This document shows positions 24,768 to 36,203 of a stretch of DNA of 64,000 nt, piece by piece; position 1 is the first letter of the stretch, and every line of letters begins with the position of its first letter. The stretch is taken from the NCBI RefSeq assembly GCF_022811645.1, contig NZ_CP094534.1:5208001-5272000 (forward strand). Reading direction: 5' to 3'. The DNA comes from Hymenobacter monticola (GTDB lineage: Bacteria; Bacteroidota; Bacteroidia; Cytophagales; Hymenobacteraceae). The translations under genes were made by a program, and so were the position numbers. Under the pieces are notes generated by a model. It was not told where the DNA came from and searched no databases. It was given only the letters and a program-made list of their open reading frames with translations.

Positions 24768-26819
24768 TTATGCCACAGCTTTGGCTCCCACTCCGGCTTG
24801 TGCTGTCGCAGCCCGGCGCCGTCCGAAACGCACCAACAGCGCTTCCGCCAGCAGAAAGACCAAAGCAGCGGCCAGGAAGTACCGCCAAAGCGGCGTGCCC
24901 GTTTGGGCAGCGCTATCGGCCGCCAGCCCAGCCCCGTCAGCACCGCTTTCCACCACCCGCACATTCGGATGATTTTCTCCCAGCATTTGCCGCAACTCGT
25001 CCACCGAATAAGCCGCCAGCTCTGATTCGCGCTTGTTCGCGTTAAACGCTAGTGTTGTCAATACTTTCTGTCCTTGACGCACTTGGTAAAAACCCGGCGC
25101 AGTCATCGTTTCAGGCAATTCCAGTCGTACCTCCGAGCCCAACACCCGTTGTGCCGGAATCAGCGTCACACTGTCTTTCACCAACCGAAAAGTAGCTTCG
25201 TCGCTTCGCGTGGCGGCACCTTCAGAACCCGTAGCTGGCAACTTCAATGCCACCACACCTTGGTCGAGACGGTAAGCCGGCAACTGCTCACTCCGATAGC
25301 TGAGCATCGCCATTCGGTACATAACCGGCACGAACAAAGCATGTTCCATGAAATTGGAATACGCAGCCGCAAACGGCGCCGAAAACACATACACCTGTCC
25401 CGTACCGCTGGCAAAATTCGCCAAATAGCTTTCTCCATCGCGCAGTCGCATGATATCCGTTCCGGTTCGCGACCACCGTAGCACGGGCGCCACCCGCGGC
25501 ATTGTCACCGCCCGTTGCTGGGCGCCGAATACATCCCGAAAAAACGGTTCCTGCGCACTTGGCATAGCCACCTCACGCAGTTCCGGTGCCGCCGCCTGGG
25601 ATTCCCACTGCACCGCCCCCAAGCCCAAGTCTTTAAAAAGGTCATCATAAGAAGCACGTGCTCCATCACTCGCCGAAGGAACCACCATTACGCTTGCTCC
25701 CCGCCGCAACGCTGCCCGTAGCGCCTCACGCAAGCCCGCATCTATTGCCCGCAATTCGCTCACTAATATCAAGTTGGCCTTCTGCAAAGTGCCATAGTCT
25801 ACCCGGCCAGCTTTAGCAAAAGAGTATGCGAATAATGCCTCATTTCCATACACCTGCTGAGCAAGTGGTTCGTTGCCTATTTCCAATACCTGAATAGAAG
25901 CCGCCGGCTGCAACGTGAAATAATAAACATTGTCAAACACCACCGGCGCATCCTCTACTACCACTTGCCCCTCCACCAAAGATGCCTCACCTACCTGCAC
26001 TTGGGCCACTTTTGTCACCGACTCGCCAGCCCCCACACTCACCCGAAAGGCAACCACCTGCTTCGCCCCCAGAAACACTTTCACCGGGCAATCTACTACA
26101 TCTGCCTGCCCACCATTATGCACCCGAATATGCAAACCTAAGTTGGTACGCACTCGCACAAATGCGTCATCTAACCACATACTATCAACAAAAACATTCC
26201 CACTTGCTTTCCCCTTCATCAGGACTAGCACTACCTGCTTCTCTCTGCCAAATTTGTTTAGCGTATTGCTAGTAAACGAATTCCTTTGAAAGTCAGAAAA
26301 TAAATACAGCGGAGAAGTGCCTTCAGTCAAAGCATTACCTGCAGTCTTATTCCCCAATCTCAAACCGTCAAGTTCGTCAACGTATTCTCCATAGCTTACG
26401 CTTTTACGAGTTGAATTTATAAGTCGCAGCCTAGCCGTCTTATCAACCTGCCCCAGTTTCCCAGCCTGCATCACCGCTTCTTCAAGCAAATCCTTCCCGG
26501 ATAATCCGCGCACCTGCATGCTGTACGTATTGTCTACCCACACATCCGTTCCATTCTGCTTCACTAAGTTTTCCTTCTTGGCAGGGATGAAAGGCTGGCA
26601 GAATACAAATACAAGCGCGACGACAGCTAATACCCGCGCTAGCAGAACAAGCCAATGCTGCACCTGCCGGTGGCGCACAGTCACCAGTTCTACCTGTCGA
26701 ATAAATGCCGTATTTGTAAATAAGACTCGTTGCGGCCGTCGCAATTGCAATAGATGAATCAGAACTGGAACAGAAATAGCAAGAAGTCCCAGCAAAAACC
26801 ACGGAAATAATAACTGCAT
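24768..26819 (-). CDS. BatA domain membrane protein
   Basis: A 683-residue protein with an N-terminal BatA domain: FLLGLLAISVPVLIHLLQLRRPQRVLFTNTAFIR, with two membrane spans in the first 75 residues, then a degenerate von Willebrand A-like region starting DVWVDNTYSMQ, and a final span (YFLAAALVFLLAEALLVRF) near the C-terminus. It resembles the stand-alone BatA-type proteins of Bacteroidota. Bat proteins are linked to stress tolerance together with MoxR ATPases; no MoxR is visible here. It heads the leftward run of membrane and glycosyltransferase genes. Function inferred only from the domain. Confidence 0.82.
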   Translation of the reverse strand: MQLLFPWFLLGLLAISVPVLIHLLQLRRPQRVLFTNTAFIRQVELVTVRHRQVQHWLVLLARVLAVVALVFVFCQPFIPAKKENLVKQNGTDVWVDNTYSMQVRGLSGKDLLEEAVMQAGKLGQVDKTARLRLINSTRKSVSYGEYVDELDGLRLGNKTAGNALTEGTSPLYLFSDFQRNSFTSNTLNKFGREKQVVLVLMKGKASGNVFVDSMWLDDAFVRVRTNLGLHIRVHNGGQADVVDCPVKVFLGAKQVVAFRVSVGAGESVTKVAQVQVGEASLVEGQVVVEDAPVVFDNVYYFTLQPAASIQVLEIGNEPLAQQVYGNEALFAYSFAKAGRVDYGTLQKANLILVSELRAIDAGLREALRAALRRGASVMVVPSASDGARASYDDLFKDLGLGAVQWESQAAAPELREVAMPSAQEPFFRDVFGAQQRAVTMPRVAPVLRWSRTGTDIMRLRDGESYLANFASGTGQVYVFSAPFAAAYSNFMEHALFVPVMYRMAMLSYRSEQLPAYRLDQGVVALKLPATGSEGAATRSDEATFRLVKDSVTLIPAQRVLGSEVRLELPETMTAPGFYQVRQGQKVLTTLAFNANKRESELAAYSVDELRQMLGENHPNVRVVESGADGAGLAADSAAQTGTPLWRYFLAAALVFLLAEALLVRFGRRRAATAQAGVGAKAVA

Positions 26820-26959
26820 ACTATTTGAGACTACTGCTTAAAACGCCAAATATTAGCCATTTTCATCGAAAGCAAGCTCTTACCCTAAAATATACTTGGC
26901 AAAAATCAAACAGAATTAACTAATAGGAAATTTCAATTAAATACATTGCTACCGTGATA

Positions 26960-27009
26960 AAAAGCAAAAATCCCTTCGGGTTGCTGGCGAAAGCATCCTG
27001 AAGGGATTT
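26960..27009 (-). terminator. Terminator of the rRNA operon
   Basis: On the minus strand a stem AAATCCCTTC / GAAGGGATTT (26968-26977 with 27000-27009) is followed by a T-rich tract TTGCTTTTT. It lies directly after the 5S gene. Confidence 0.85.
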
Positions 27010-27020
27010 CCTTGGAGTAA

Positions 27021-27131
27021 GGTTGGCGGCGACCGACTCTCCCACCGGTGAAGGCAGTACCATGGGCGCACCGGGGCTTAACGGCTCTGTTCGGAATGGG
27101 AAGAGGTGAACACCCGGGCTAAAGCCACCAT
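27021..27131 (-). rRNA. rrf: 5S ribosomal RNA
   Basis: On the minus strand it begins TGGTGGCTTTAGCCCGGG, contains the conserved CCCATTCCGAACAG and ends GTCGGTCGCCGCC. It is the last gene of the 16S-Ile-Ala-23S-5S operon. The ends are estimated by pairing of the terminal stem. Confidence 0.93.
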
Positions 27132-27226
27132 TGCTGGCGGGCTGTTGCGTGTTCGTGCAACAACTCAATAACTCGACGCAAGGGGACAAAAACGAAGCGC
27201 TGGGCGCGCACTTGACGACATAGTAG

Positions 27227-30141
<2,915 letters not shown>

Positions 30142-30291
30142 TTCGTAATCACACTTGTTGATTGTCATCCGAAAATGACCAAGTGCGCTACGCTTCGTTT
30201 TTGTTACCCCTTACGTCAAAGAACGTATGTCACTCTGTTAACTAGTGACTTCGTGAATAAGCTCCTATTGAGTTTATTCGGTGTTATATAG

Positions 30292-30365
30292 TGGAGAATA
30301 ACGGATTCGAACCGTTGACCCCCTGCGTGCAAGGCAGGTGCTCTAGCCAGCTGAGCTAATCCCCC
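30292..30365 (-). tRNA. tRNA-Ala (TGC)
   Basis: 74 bases forming a full cloverleaf: acceptor GGGGGAT/ATTCTCC, anticodon loop CTTGCAC with anticodon TGC, and T-loop GTTCGAATC. It lies in the 16S-23S spacer. Confidence 0.96.
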
Positions 30366-30401
30366 GAGTTTCGTATCCAGCAGCATTCCCGCTAGTACTA
30401 G

Positions 30402-30475
30402 TGGGCCTGCGTGGACTCGAACCACGGACCTCTACATTATCAGTGTAGCGCTCTAACCACCTGAGCTACAAGCCC
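30402..30475 (-). tRNA. tRNA-Ile (GAT)
   Basis: 74 bases with acceptor GGGCTTG/CAGGCCC, anticodon loop CTGATAA (anticodon GAT) and T-loop GTTCGAGTC. First tRNA in the 16S-23S spacer. Confidence 0.96.
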
Positions 30476-30604
30476 GAGCTTCGACGATACCCGAAGGCAA
30501 ACGTAGAATCCGTATTCAAAAATCATTTGAATGAGGAAACAAACAAAGAGTATTACCAAGCTACTCTACTTATATACTCATAACATCGTGAGCAAGGCCG
30601 CTCC

Positions 30605-32120
<1,516 letters not shown>

Positions 32121-32378
32121 AAAATTTCTCTACACCCATGCGAACATGGGCTGATGTCGAGTGCTGACCTTGCTCACATTTTGACGTTATGGTCAAATTC
32201 GTTTCGCTTGGTTTGTTTCACTGTGTTTCTTACGAAGAAGAATCAGCACGTGAAACACTTACTATTTTGTCTGTTTCCGTCATTCAAAGAACGTGTGATG
32301 CTTCCATTTGAGGCATCAGAGTGGGCCAGTGATTTGGCCCGTGACTGTCGTTATAAACCTTTGTTTGTTTTGGGATTG
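32121..32378 (-). other. rRNA operon leader
   Basis: About 250 bases between the promoter nearest the operon and the 16S 5' end. It contains a TGATGC/GCATCA stem (32296-32301 with 32313-32318). It is AT-rich compared with the flanking genes. It probably holds processing and antitermination signals; no gene is present. Confidence 0.55.
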
Positions 32379-32408
32379 CAAAGGTATAAACTTTTTTTGA
32401 TTTGACAA
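32379..32408 (-). promoter_or_regulatory. rRNA promoter P1
   Basis: -7 TACCTTTG (32379-32386) and -33 TTG (32406-32408) with 19 bases between, on the minus strand. Followed downstream by GCAATCCCAAAAC. Confidence 0.85.
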
Positions 32409-32539
32409 CTTCTTTTCGAAAAATTTTAAGCTTTTCGTATTGATTATCAAATCTGCTGCTTTCGTTTAAAGCAGCTTTCTTGTTTGTAAGTCAGCTGGTT
32501 AGGCCTGTCTTTTTGTTACCTTTATTTGTTTTGGGAGTG

Positions 32540-32569
32540 CAAAGGTACAACTTTTTTTCGGCTTTCAAA
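32540..32569 (-). promoter_or_regulatory. rRNA promoter P2
   Basis: -7 TACCTTTG (32540-32547) and -33 TTTG (32566-32569) with an 18-base spacer. Followed by GCACTCCCAAAAC, nearly identical to P1. Confidence 0.85.
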
Positions 32570-32644
32570 TCTTTCCGCGAATTCTTATTAAATTTTATTC
32601 CGGTCAGATTTTCAGTTTTGACTGCTTCCGGTTGAAGCGGGCTG

Positions 32645-32676
32645 CAAAGGTACGGTGTATTTTTTCGCTGGTGCAA
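32645..32676 (-). promoter_or_regulatory. rRNA promoter P3
   Basis: -7 TACCTTTG (32645-32652) and -33 TTG (32674-32676), spacer 21. Followed by GCAGCCCGC, the least conserved start region of the four. Confidence 0.75.
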
Positions 32677-32820
32677 GCTATTTGAGAAATAAATCTCGGC
32701 GCTTGCAACTGGTTGCAAGGATAGACAAGCTAGTCTCCGCGGGAGTTCCGGACCTTTCAACCCTGTGCTTTAGCGAATGCATTGGGCTTTTCCATTGGTC
32801 CGTTTGACGTTTTGGGACTG

Positions 32821-32850
32821 CAAAGGTAAGAGGACTTTTTGGGCCGGCAA
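32821..32850 (-). promoter_or_regulatory. rRNA promoter P4
   Basis: -7 TACCTTTG (32821-32828) and -33 TTG (32848-32850), spacer 19. Followed by GCAGTCCCAAAAC as in P1 and P2. Farthest from the 16S gene. Confidence 0.8.
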
Positions 32851-33155
32851 GGGGCCTTTTACGAAATAGTTGATTCAAGGTTGTAAGTAGCTGATTGATG
32901 CGGCAAAAAAATTAATATGCCAGTGGAGCGGTTGGTTGGGATGGAAGGCTGAGGGTGGTTCGGGACTTCTACTTAACAAGGCTTGGGAAGGGAAGAATGG
33001 TTTTTGAGCTGCGCTAGCGTGTATGTAAGATTGCCGTTGGTATGGTGGGAAAGTGAATGGTTGGAAAGTTTTGCCTCTACCTTATTGCTTAGGTTAGGTG
33101 TTTTCGGGACAGGAAAATGACTCTGCTTATCGCGACTGGGTTGCCTCTTCTCATG
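32851..33155. other. Intergenic region upstream of rRNA promoters
   Basis: About 300 bases between the outermost rRNA promoter and the purA terminator. No open frame with protein-like composition, repeat or RNA could be recognised. An upstream activating region for the rRNA operon is possible. Confidence 0.35.
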
Positions 33156-33207
33156 CAAAAACCCCGCTTCCGTCTTCAGATTTAAGCTGAGGAAGGATGC
33201 GGGGTTG
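33156..33207 (-). terminator. Terminator downstream of purA
   Basis: Stem AACCCCGC / GCGGGGTT with inner pairing (CTTCC...GGAAG), followed on the minus strand by TTTTTG. It lies about 120 bases after the purA stop. Confidence 0.8.
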
Positions 33208-33328
33208 AATGGATTTGCGAGAACTGTCGATTTAGAAAGCCTGCTTCGGTGCGCGAGATGCTTCAGTTGTGCCGAGCGTAGTGTCCATTTTTCTATTAAA
33301 GCGAGTGCTCTCTTTTATCCAGGTGCCC

Positions 33329-34597
33329 TTAGCGGTGGAGGGTGCTGACGCGGTCGGGGCCGACGCTGACGATGCTGATTGGAACCTGGAGTTCCTTTTC
33401 GAGGAATTCGAGGTAGGCGGTGAGATTGGAGGGGAGCTGAGTGGCGTCGGTGACGCTGGTGAGGTCGGTGTTCCAGCCGGGGAGGGATACGTACTCTGGG
33501 GTGACGGCGGTTAATTCACCGGGGTCGGGGAGTTGGGGGGTGCTAGCGCCGGTGGCGGTGCGGTAGTGGGTGCAAGCTTGAATTTCGGTGAAGGCGTCGA
33601 GGACGTCGGCTTTCATGAGGTGGAGCTCGGTGACGCCGTTGAGCATGATGGCGTAGCGGAGGGCAGGAAGGTCTATCCAGCCGCAACGGCGGGGGCGGCC
33701 GGTGGTAGAACCGAACTCGCGGCCGGCCTGGCGGATTTGCTCGCCAACTTCGTCATGAAGCTCGGTGGGGAATGGGCCGCTGCCGACGCGGGTGCAGTAA
33801 GCTTTTGTGATGCCGTAGACCTTATCTATATGACGCGGGGCGATGCCGAGGCCGGTGCAGGCGCCGGCAGCAATGGTGCTACTGGAGGTGACGTAGGGGT
33901 AGGAGCCGAAGTCGATATCTAGCAGCGAGCCTTGGGCACCTTCGGCGAGGATGCGTTTGCCTTTGGCAAGGAGGTCGTTGAGGAGGTATTCGGTGTCGGT
34001 GAGGTGGAGGGTGCGCAGGAATTCGACCGCAGAAAAGAAGTCGGCTTCGAAGGACTCGATTTCGAGTTGTTTGCCGTGGTGGGCGGCGATGGCAGCGTGC
34101 TGGGCGACGGCTTCCTGGTAGCGCTGTTGGAAATCGGGCAGCAGAATGTGGCCGACGCGGAGGCCGACACGCCCGATTTTATCGGAATAGGTGGGGCCGA
34201 TGCCTTTGAGGGTACTGCCGATTTTGGTGTTGCCGCGGGCTTCTTCGCTGATGCGGTCGAGGGCGCGGTGCGAAGGAAGAATGAGTTGGGCTTTTTTGGA
34301 GATATAAAGGTTGTGGGACCAATCCACTCCCCTATCGGTGAGTTTTTGGAGCTCCTGGCGGAAGACCACGGGGTCGAGGACGACGCCGTTGCCGACAACG
34401 TTGATGATGTGCGGGTGGAAAATGCCGCTGGGAACCTGGTGCAAAACGTGCTTGACGCCGTCGAAATAGAGGGTGTGGCCGGCGTTGGGACCACCCTGGA
34501 AGCGGGCGACGGCATCGTAGGTCGGTGCGAGGACGTCTACGATTTTGCCTTTGCCTTCATCGCCCCATTGGAGGCCTACTAATACATCTACTGGCAT
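33329..34597 (-). CDS. purA: Adenylosuccinate synthase
   Basis: Enzyme of 422 residues with the defining N-terminus VLVGLQWGDEGKGKIVD (catalytic Asp and GTP loop) and GGPNAGHT with the catalytic histidine. Further motifs are GSTLKGIGPTY, EGAQGSLLDIDFGSYPYVTSS and TTGRPRRCGW. It couples GTP hydrolysis to IMP plus aspartate, giving adenylosuccinate. The ATG at 34597 (MPVDVL) matches the family start. Together with purB in this window it covers the two-step IMP to AMP branch, though the genes are not in one operon. Confidence 0.96.
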   Translation of the reverse strand: MPVDVLVGLQWGDEGKGKIVDVLAPTYDAVARFQGGPNAGHTLYFDGVKHVLHQVPSGIFHPHIINVVGNGVVLDPVVFRQELQKLTDRGVDWSHNLYISKKAQLILPSHRALDRISEEARGNTKIGSTLKGIGPTYSDKIGRVGLRVGHILLPDFQQRYQEAVAQHAAIAAHHGKQLEIESFEADFFSAVEFLRTLHLTDTEYLLNDLLAKGKRILAEGAQGSLLDIDFGSYPYVTSSSTIAAGACTGLGIAPRHIDKVYGITKAYCTRVGSGPFPTELHDEVGEQIRQAGREFGSTTGRPRRCGWIDLPALRYAIMLNGVTELHLMKADVLDAFTEIQACTHYRTATGASTPQLPDPGELTAVTPEYVSLPGWNTDLTSVTDATQLPSNLTAYLEFLEKELQVPISIVSVGPDRVSTLHR

Positions 34598-34626
34598 GGT
34601 GTGTTGAATTTCGCCCTGACGTGGCG

Positions 34627-34665
34627 CCTCACCCCCAGCCCCATCTTCCAAAGGAGAGGAGGAGC
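34627..34665. repeat. REP-like hairpin (degenerate copy)
   Basis: CCTCACCCCCAGCCCC followed by an imperfect TCTTCC/GGAGAGGA hairpin, related to the element at 2960-3062. It lies upstream of purA. Confidence 0.5.
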
Positions 34666-34825
34666 CAAACGAGGTTTAGGCTTGGGCAAGGCTCTTAATT
34701 AAGGTGTTGGTTTAGGGGTTGAATTACTGCTTTAACTTTTACCCGTCGTCATCTTTACTGGATAGAGTCCCTCATCTCTGCTTGGGTCGCAGAATGTTCA
34801 GGATGACAGAATTTTACCTAACGGA

Positions 34826-34854
34826 CAAAAAAACGGCCGCCTAATTGGCGGCCG
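34826..34854 (-). terminator. Terminator overlapping the STAS gene stop codon
   Basis: Stem CGGCCGCC/GGCGGCCG (34834-34841 with 34847-34854) followed on the minus strand by TTTTTTT. The last codons of the STAS gene form one arm and its TAG lies at the loop, so the terminator is partly coding. Confidence 0.88.
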
Positions 34855-35191
34855 GGGTAAGTTGCTGGCGGGCAGCGGTTTCGTCGGGCGAAACGGTAAA
34901 GATGTTGTTCAGCTTCGTAATGGCCAGCATTTTTTTGGGGTGGTCGGCAGGGTTGATGAGGACCAACTCACCGCCCCGACTACGGAACTTGGTGAGGAGC
35001 GAAACGAGGACGCCGATGCCGGTGCTGTTGATGTAGCGAATTTCGGAGAGGTCGACGGCGCACTGGTTGAGGTCTTCGCCAAGGTGCTGGTTGACGGATT
35101 GCAAGAGTTGGTCGGTATCGGGGCTGCCGATGAGGTCGCCGTTGAGGCGGACGAAGAGGATGCCGTTGTCGACGGTGCTGGTGGTGGTCAT
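34841..35191 (-). CDS. STAS domain anti-sigma factor antagonist-like protein
   Basis: A 116-residue single STAS domain: beta strand ILFVRLNGDLIG, then the phosphorylation-site motif YINSTGIGVLVSL with Ser56, and the C-terminal LVLINPADHPKKMLAITKL. Such proteins (SpoIIAA type) bind anti-sigma kinases or act in partner-switching signalling. No RsbW-like kinase is visible nearby. Its ATG overlaps the Fur gene stop as ATGA, so both are translated from one mRNA. The role in this host is inferred. Confidence 0.88.
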   Translation of the reverse strand: MTTTSTVDNGILFVRLNGDLIGSPDTDQLLQSVNQHLGEDLNQCAVDLSEIRYINSTGIGVLVSLLTKFRSRGGELVLINPADHPKKMLAITKLNNIFTVSPDETAARQQLTPAAN

Positions 35192-35769
35192 GCGTGGGAG
35201 TTTCGGGCGGCGGCCTGGGCGCGGCAGTCGCCGCAGATGCCGTAAAGATTCAAAGAATGGTGCAAGATATGGAAGTTCAGCAGGTCGCCGACCATGGTTT
35301 GAATGCCGTGGATGCGGGGGTCGCAGAATTCCACCACTTTATGGCATTCGGTGCAAATGACGTGGTCGTGCTGGCGGTAGCCGTAGCTCTTCTCGTACTG
35401 GGCGAGGTTGCGGCCGAACTGGTGCTTGCTGACGAGGCCCTGCTCAACCAGCAAATCGAGGGTGTTGTAGACCGTGGCGCGGCTCACCTGCAGGCCGCGC
35501 TCCTTCATGCCAGCGTAGAGCTCGTCGACATCGAAGTGGCCGGAGCGGGCGTAGATTTCTTCGAGAATGGCGTAGCGTTCGCCGGTTTTGCGCAGGCCTT
35601 TGTTCTCGAGGTGAGCGGTGAAAAGCTTGCGGACTTCGTCGAGCTTGTCGGTGTTTAGCGGGGCTTCGGAGGCGGGGCTGGGTGTGTGCTTGGCGGCGTA
35701 GCCGGTTTCGGACGAGCCGCCTCCCCCCTGCCCTGCTTCGTCGATTAGGTCAGTTTGGAATTTACTCAC
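35188..35769 (-). CDS. Fur family transcriptional regulator with N-terminal extension
   Basis: A 193-residue Fur/PerR-type repressor. The winged helix is in KTGERYAILEEIYARSGHFDVDELYAGM...SRATVYNTLDLLVEQGLV, and metal sites lie in HDHVICTECHKVVEF and the C-terminal CGDC pair (structural zinc). About 45 extra residues rich in Gly/Ser/Pro precede the domain, more than in typical Fur proteins. It has its own TACCTTTG promoter and is coupled to the STAS gene. Whether it senses iron, peroxide or zinc cannot be told from sequence. Confidence 0.9.
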   Translation of the reverse strand: MSKFQTDLIDEAGQGGGGSSETGYAAKHTPSPASEAPLNTDKLDEVRKLFTAHLENKGLRKTGERYAILEEIYARSGHFDVDELYAGMKERGLQVSRATVYNTLDLLVEQGLVSKHQFGRNLAQYEKSYGYRQHDHVICTECHKVVEFCDPRIHGIQTMVGDLLNFHILHHSLNLYGICGDCRAQAAARNSHA

Positions 35770-35797
35770 GGTGTATATAGGATGTAAGTCGGCGGAA

Positions 35798-35805
35798 CAA
35801 AGGTA
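35798..35805 (-). promoter_or_regulatory. -7 box TACCTTTG for Fur-STAS operon
   Basis: Exact TAnnTTTG match on the minus strand, 28 bases before the ATG at 35769. No clear -33 TTG is visible at the usual spacing. Confidence 0.6.
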
Positions 35806-35833
35806 CGTTCCAGCGGGGGCACCTCTTCCCCCG

Positions 35834-35855
35834 CCCCTCTTCCTGGGGAGAGGGG
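35834..35855. repeat. REP-like hairpin
   Basis: Stem CCCCTCT/AGAGGGG (35834-35840 with 35849-35855) between the CHY gene and the Fur promoter, similar to the CCTCACCCC family. It may end transcription of the CHY gene. Confidence 0.5.
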
Positions 35856-35868
35856 AGCCGATAATAGG

Positions 35869-36201
35869 TTATTGCTCGAAATAGAGGTGGTAATGGTTGG
35901 CGCAGCCGGGGTTGAAGGCAGCTTGGCAATAGGGGCAGGAATTGTTACTGCTTAAGTAGCTGGCAATGCTTAAGGTTTGGCGGCAATTGCCGCAATAGAT
36001 GGCTTGGGCTTGGGATTCGGCTTTGGGCCAGACCTGGGCGGGGTGGTTGGCAGCCTCGTTGTGGCATTGAATGCAGGCGTAGAATTCGCCGCAACATTTG
36101 TGCTGGATGGCAATGATATCGCGCCCGGAGTGGTAGTGGGCGCATTGGGTGCGCGCGTTTACGTTGTTGCCGTGGACGGTGATAGGTTGGGTCGCTTTCA
36201 C
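35869..36201 (-). CDS. CHY zinc-finger protein
   Basis: A 110-residue protein rich in paired Cys and His: CAHYHSGRDIIAIQHKCC...YACIQCHNE, then YCGNCRQTL and CPYCQAAFNPGC, ending HYHLYF. This is the CHY-type zinc finger seen in RCHY1/Pirh2 and in the mitochondrial protein Hot13, so it should bind several zinc ions. Its role in bacteria is not established. The start is a GTG two bases past the relA stop, so it is cotranscribed with the alarmone enzyme. Confidence 0.88.
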   Translation of the reverse strand: MKATQPITVHGNNVNARTQCAHYHSGRDIIAIQHKCCGEFYACIQCHNEAANHPAQVWPKAESQAQAIYCGNCRQTLSIASYLSSNNSCPYCQAAFNPGCANHYHLYFEQ

Positions 36202-36203
36202 TT

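Noticed and set aside
32379..32850. Repeated CAAAGGTA words upstream of the 16S gene as replication iterons or an origin
   Set aside because: Each word is the reverse complement of a -7 box TACCTTTG with a TTG at the right distance and points into the rRNA operon. No DnaA boxes or replication genes are nearby.
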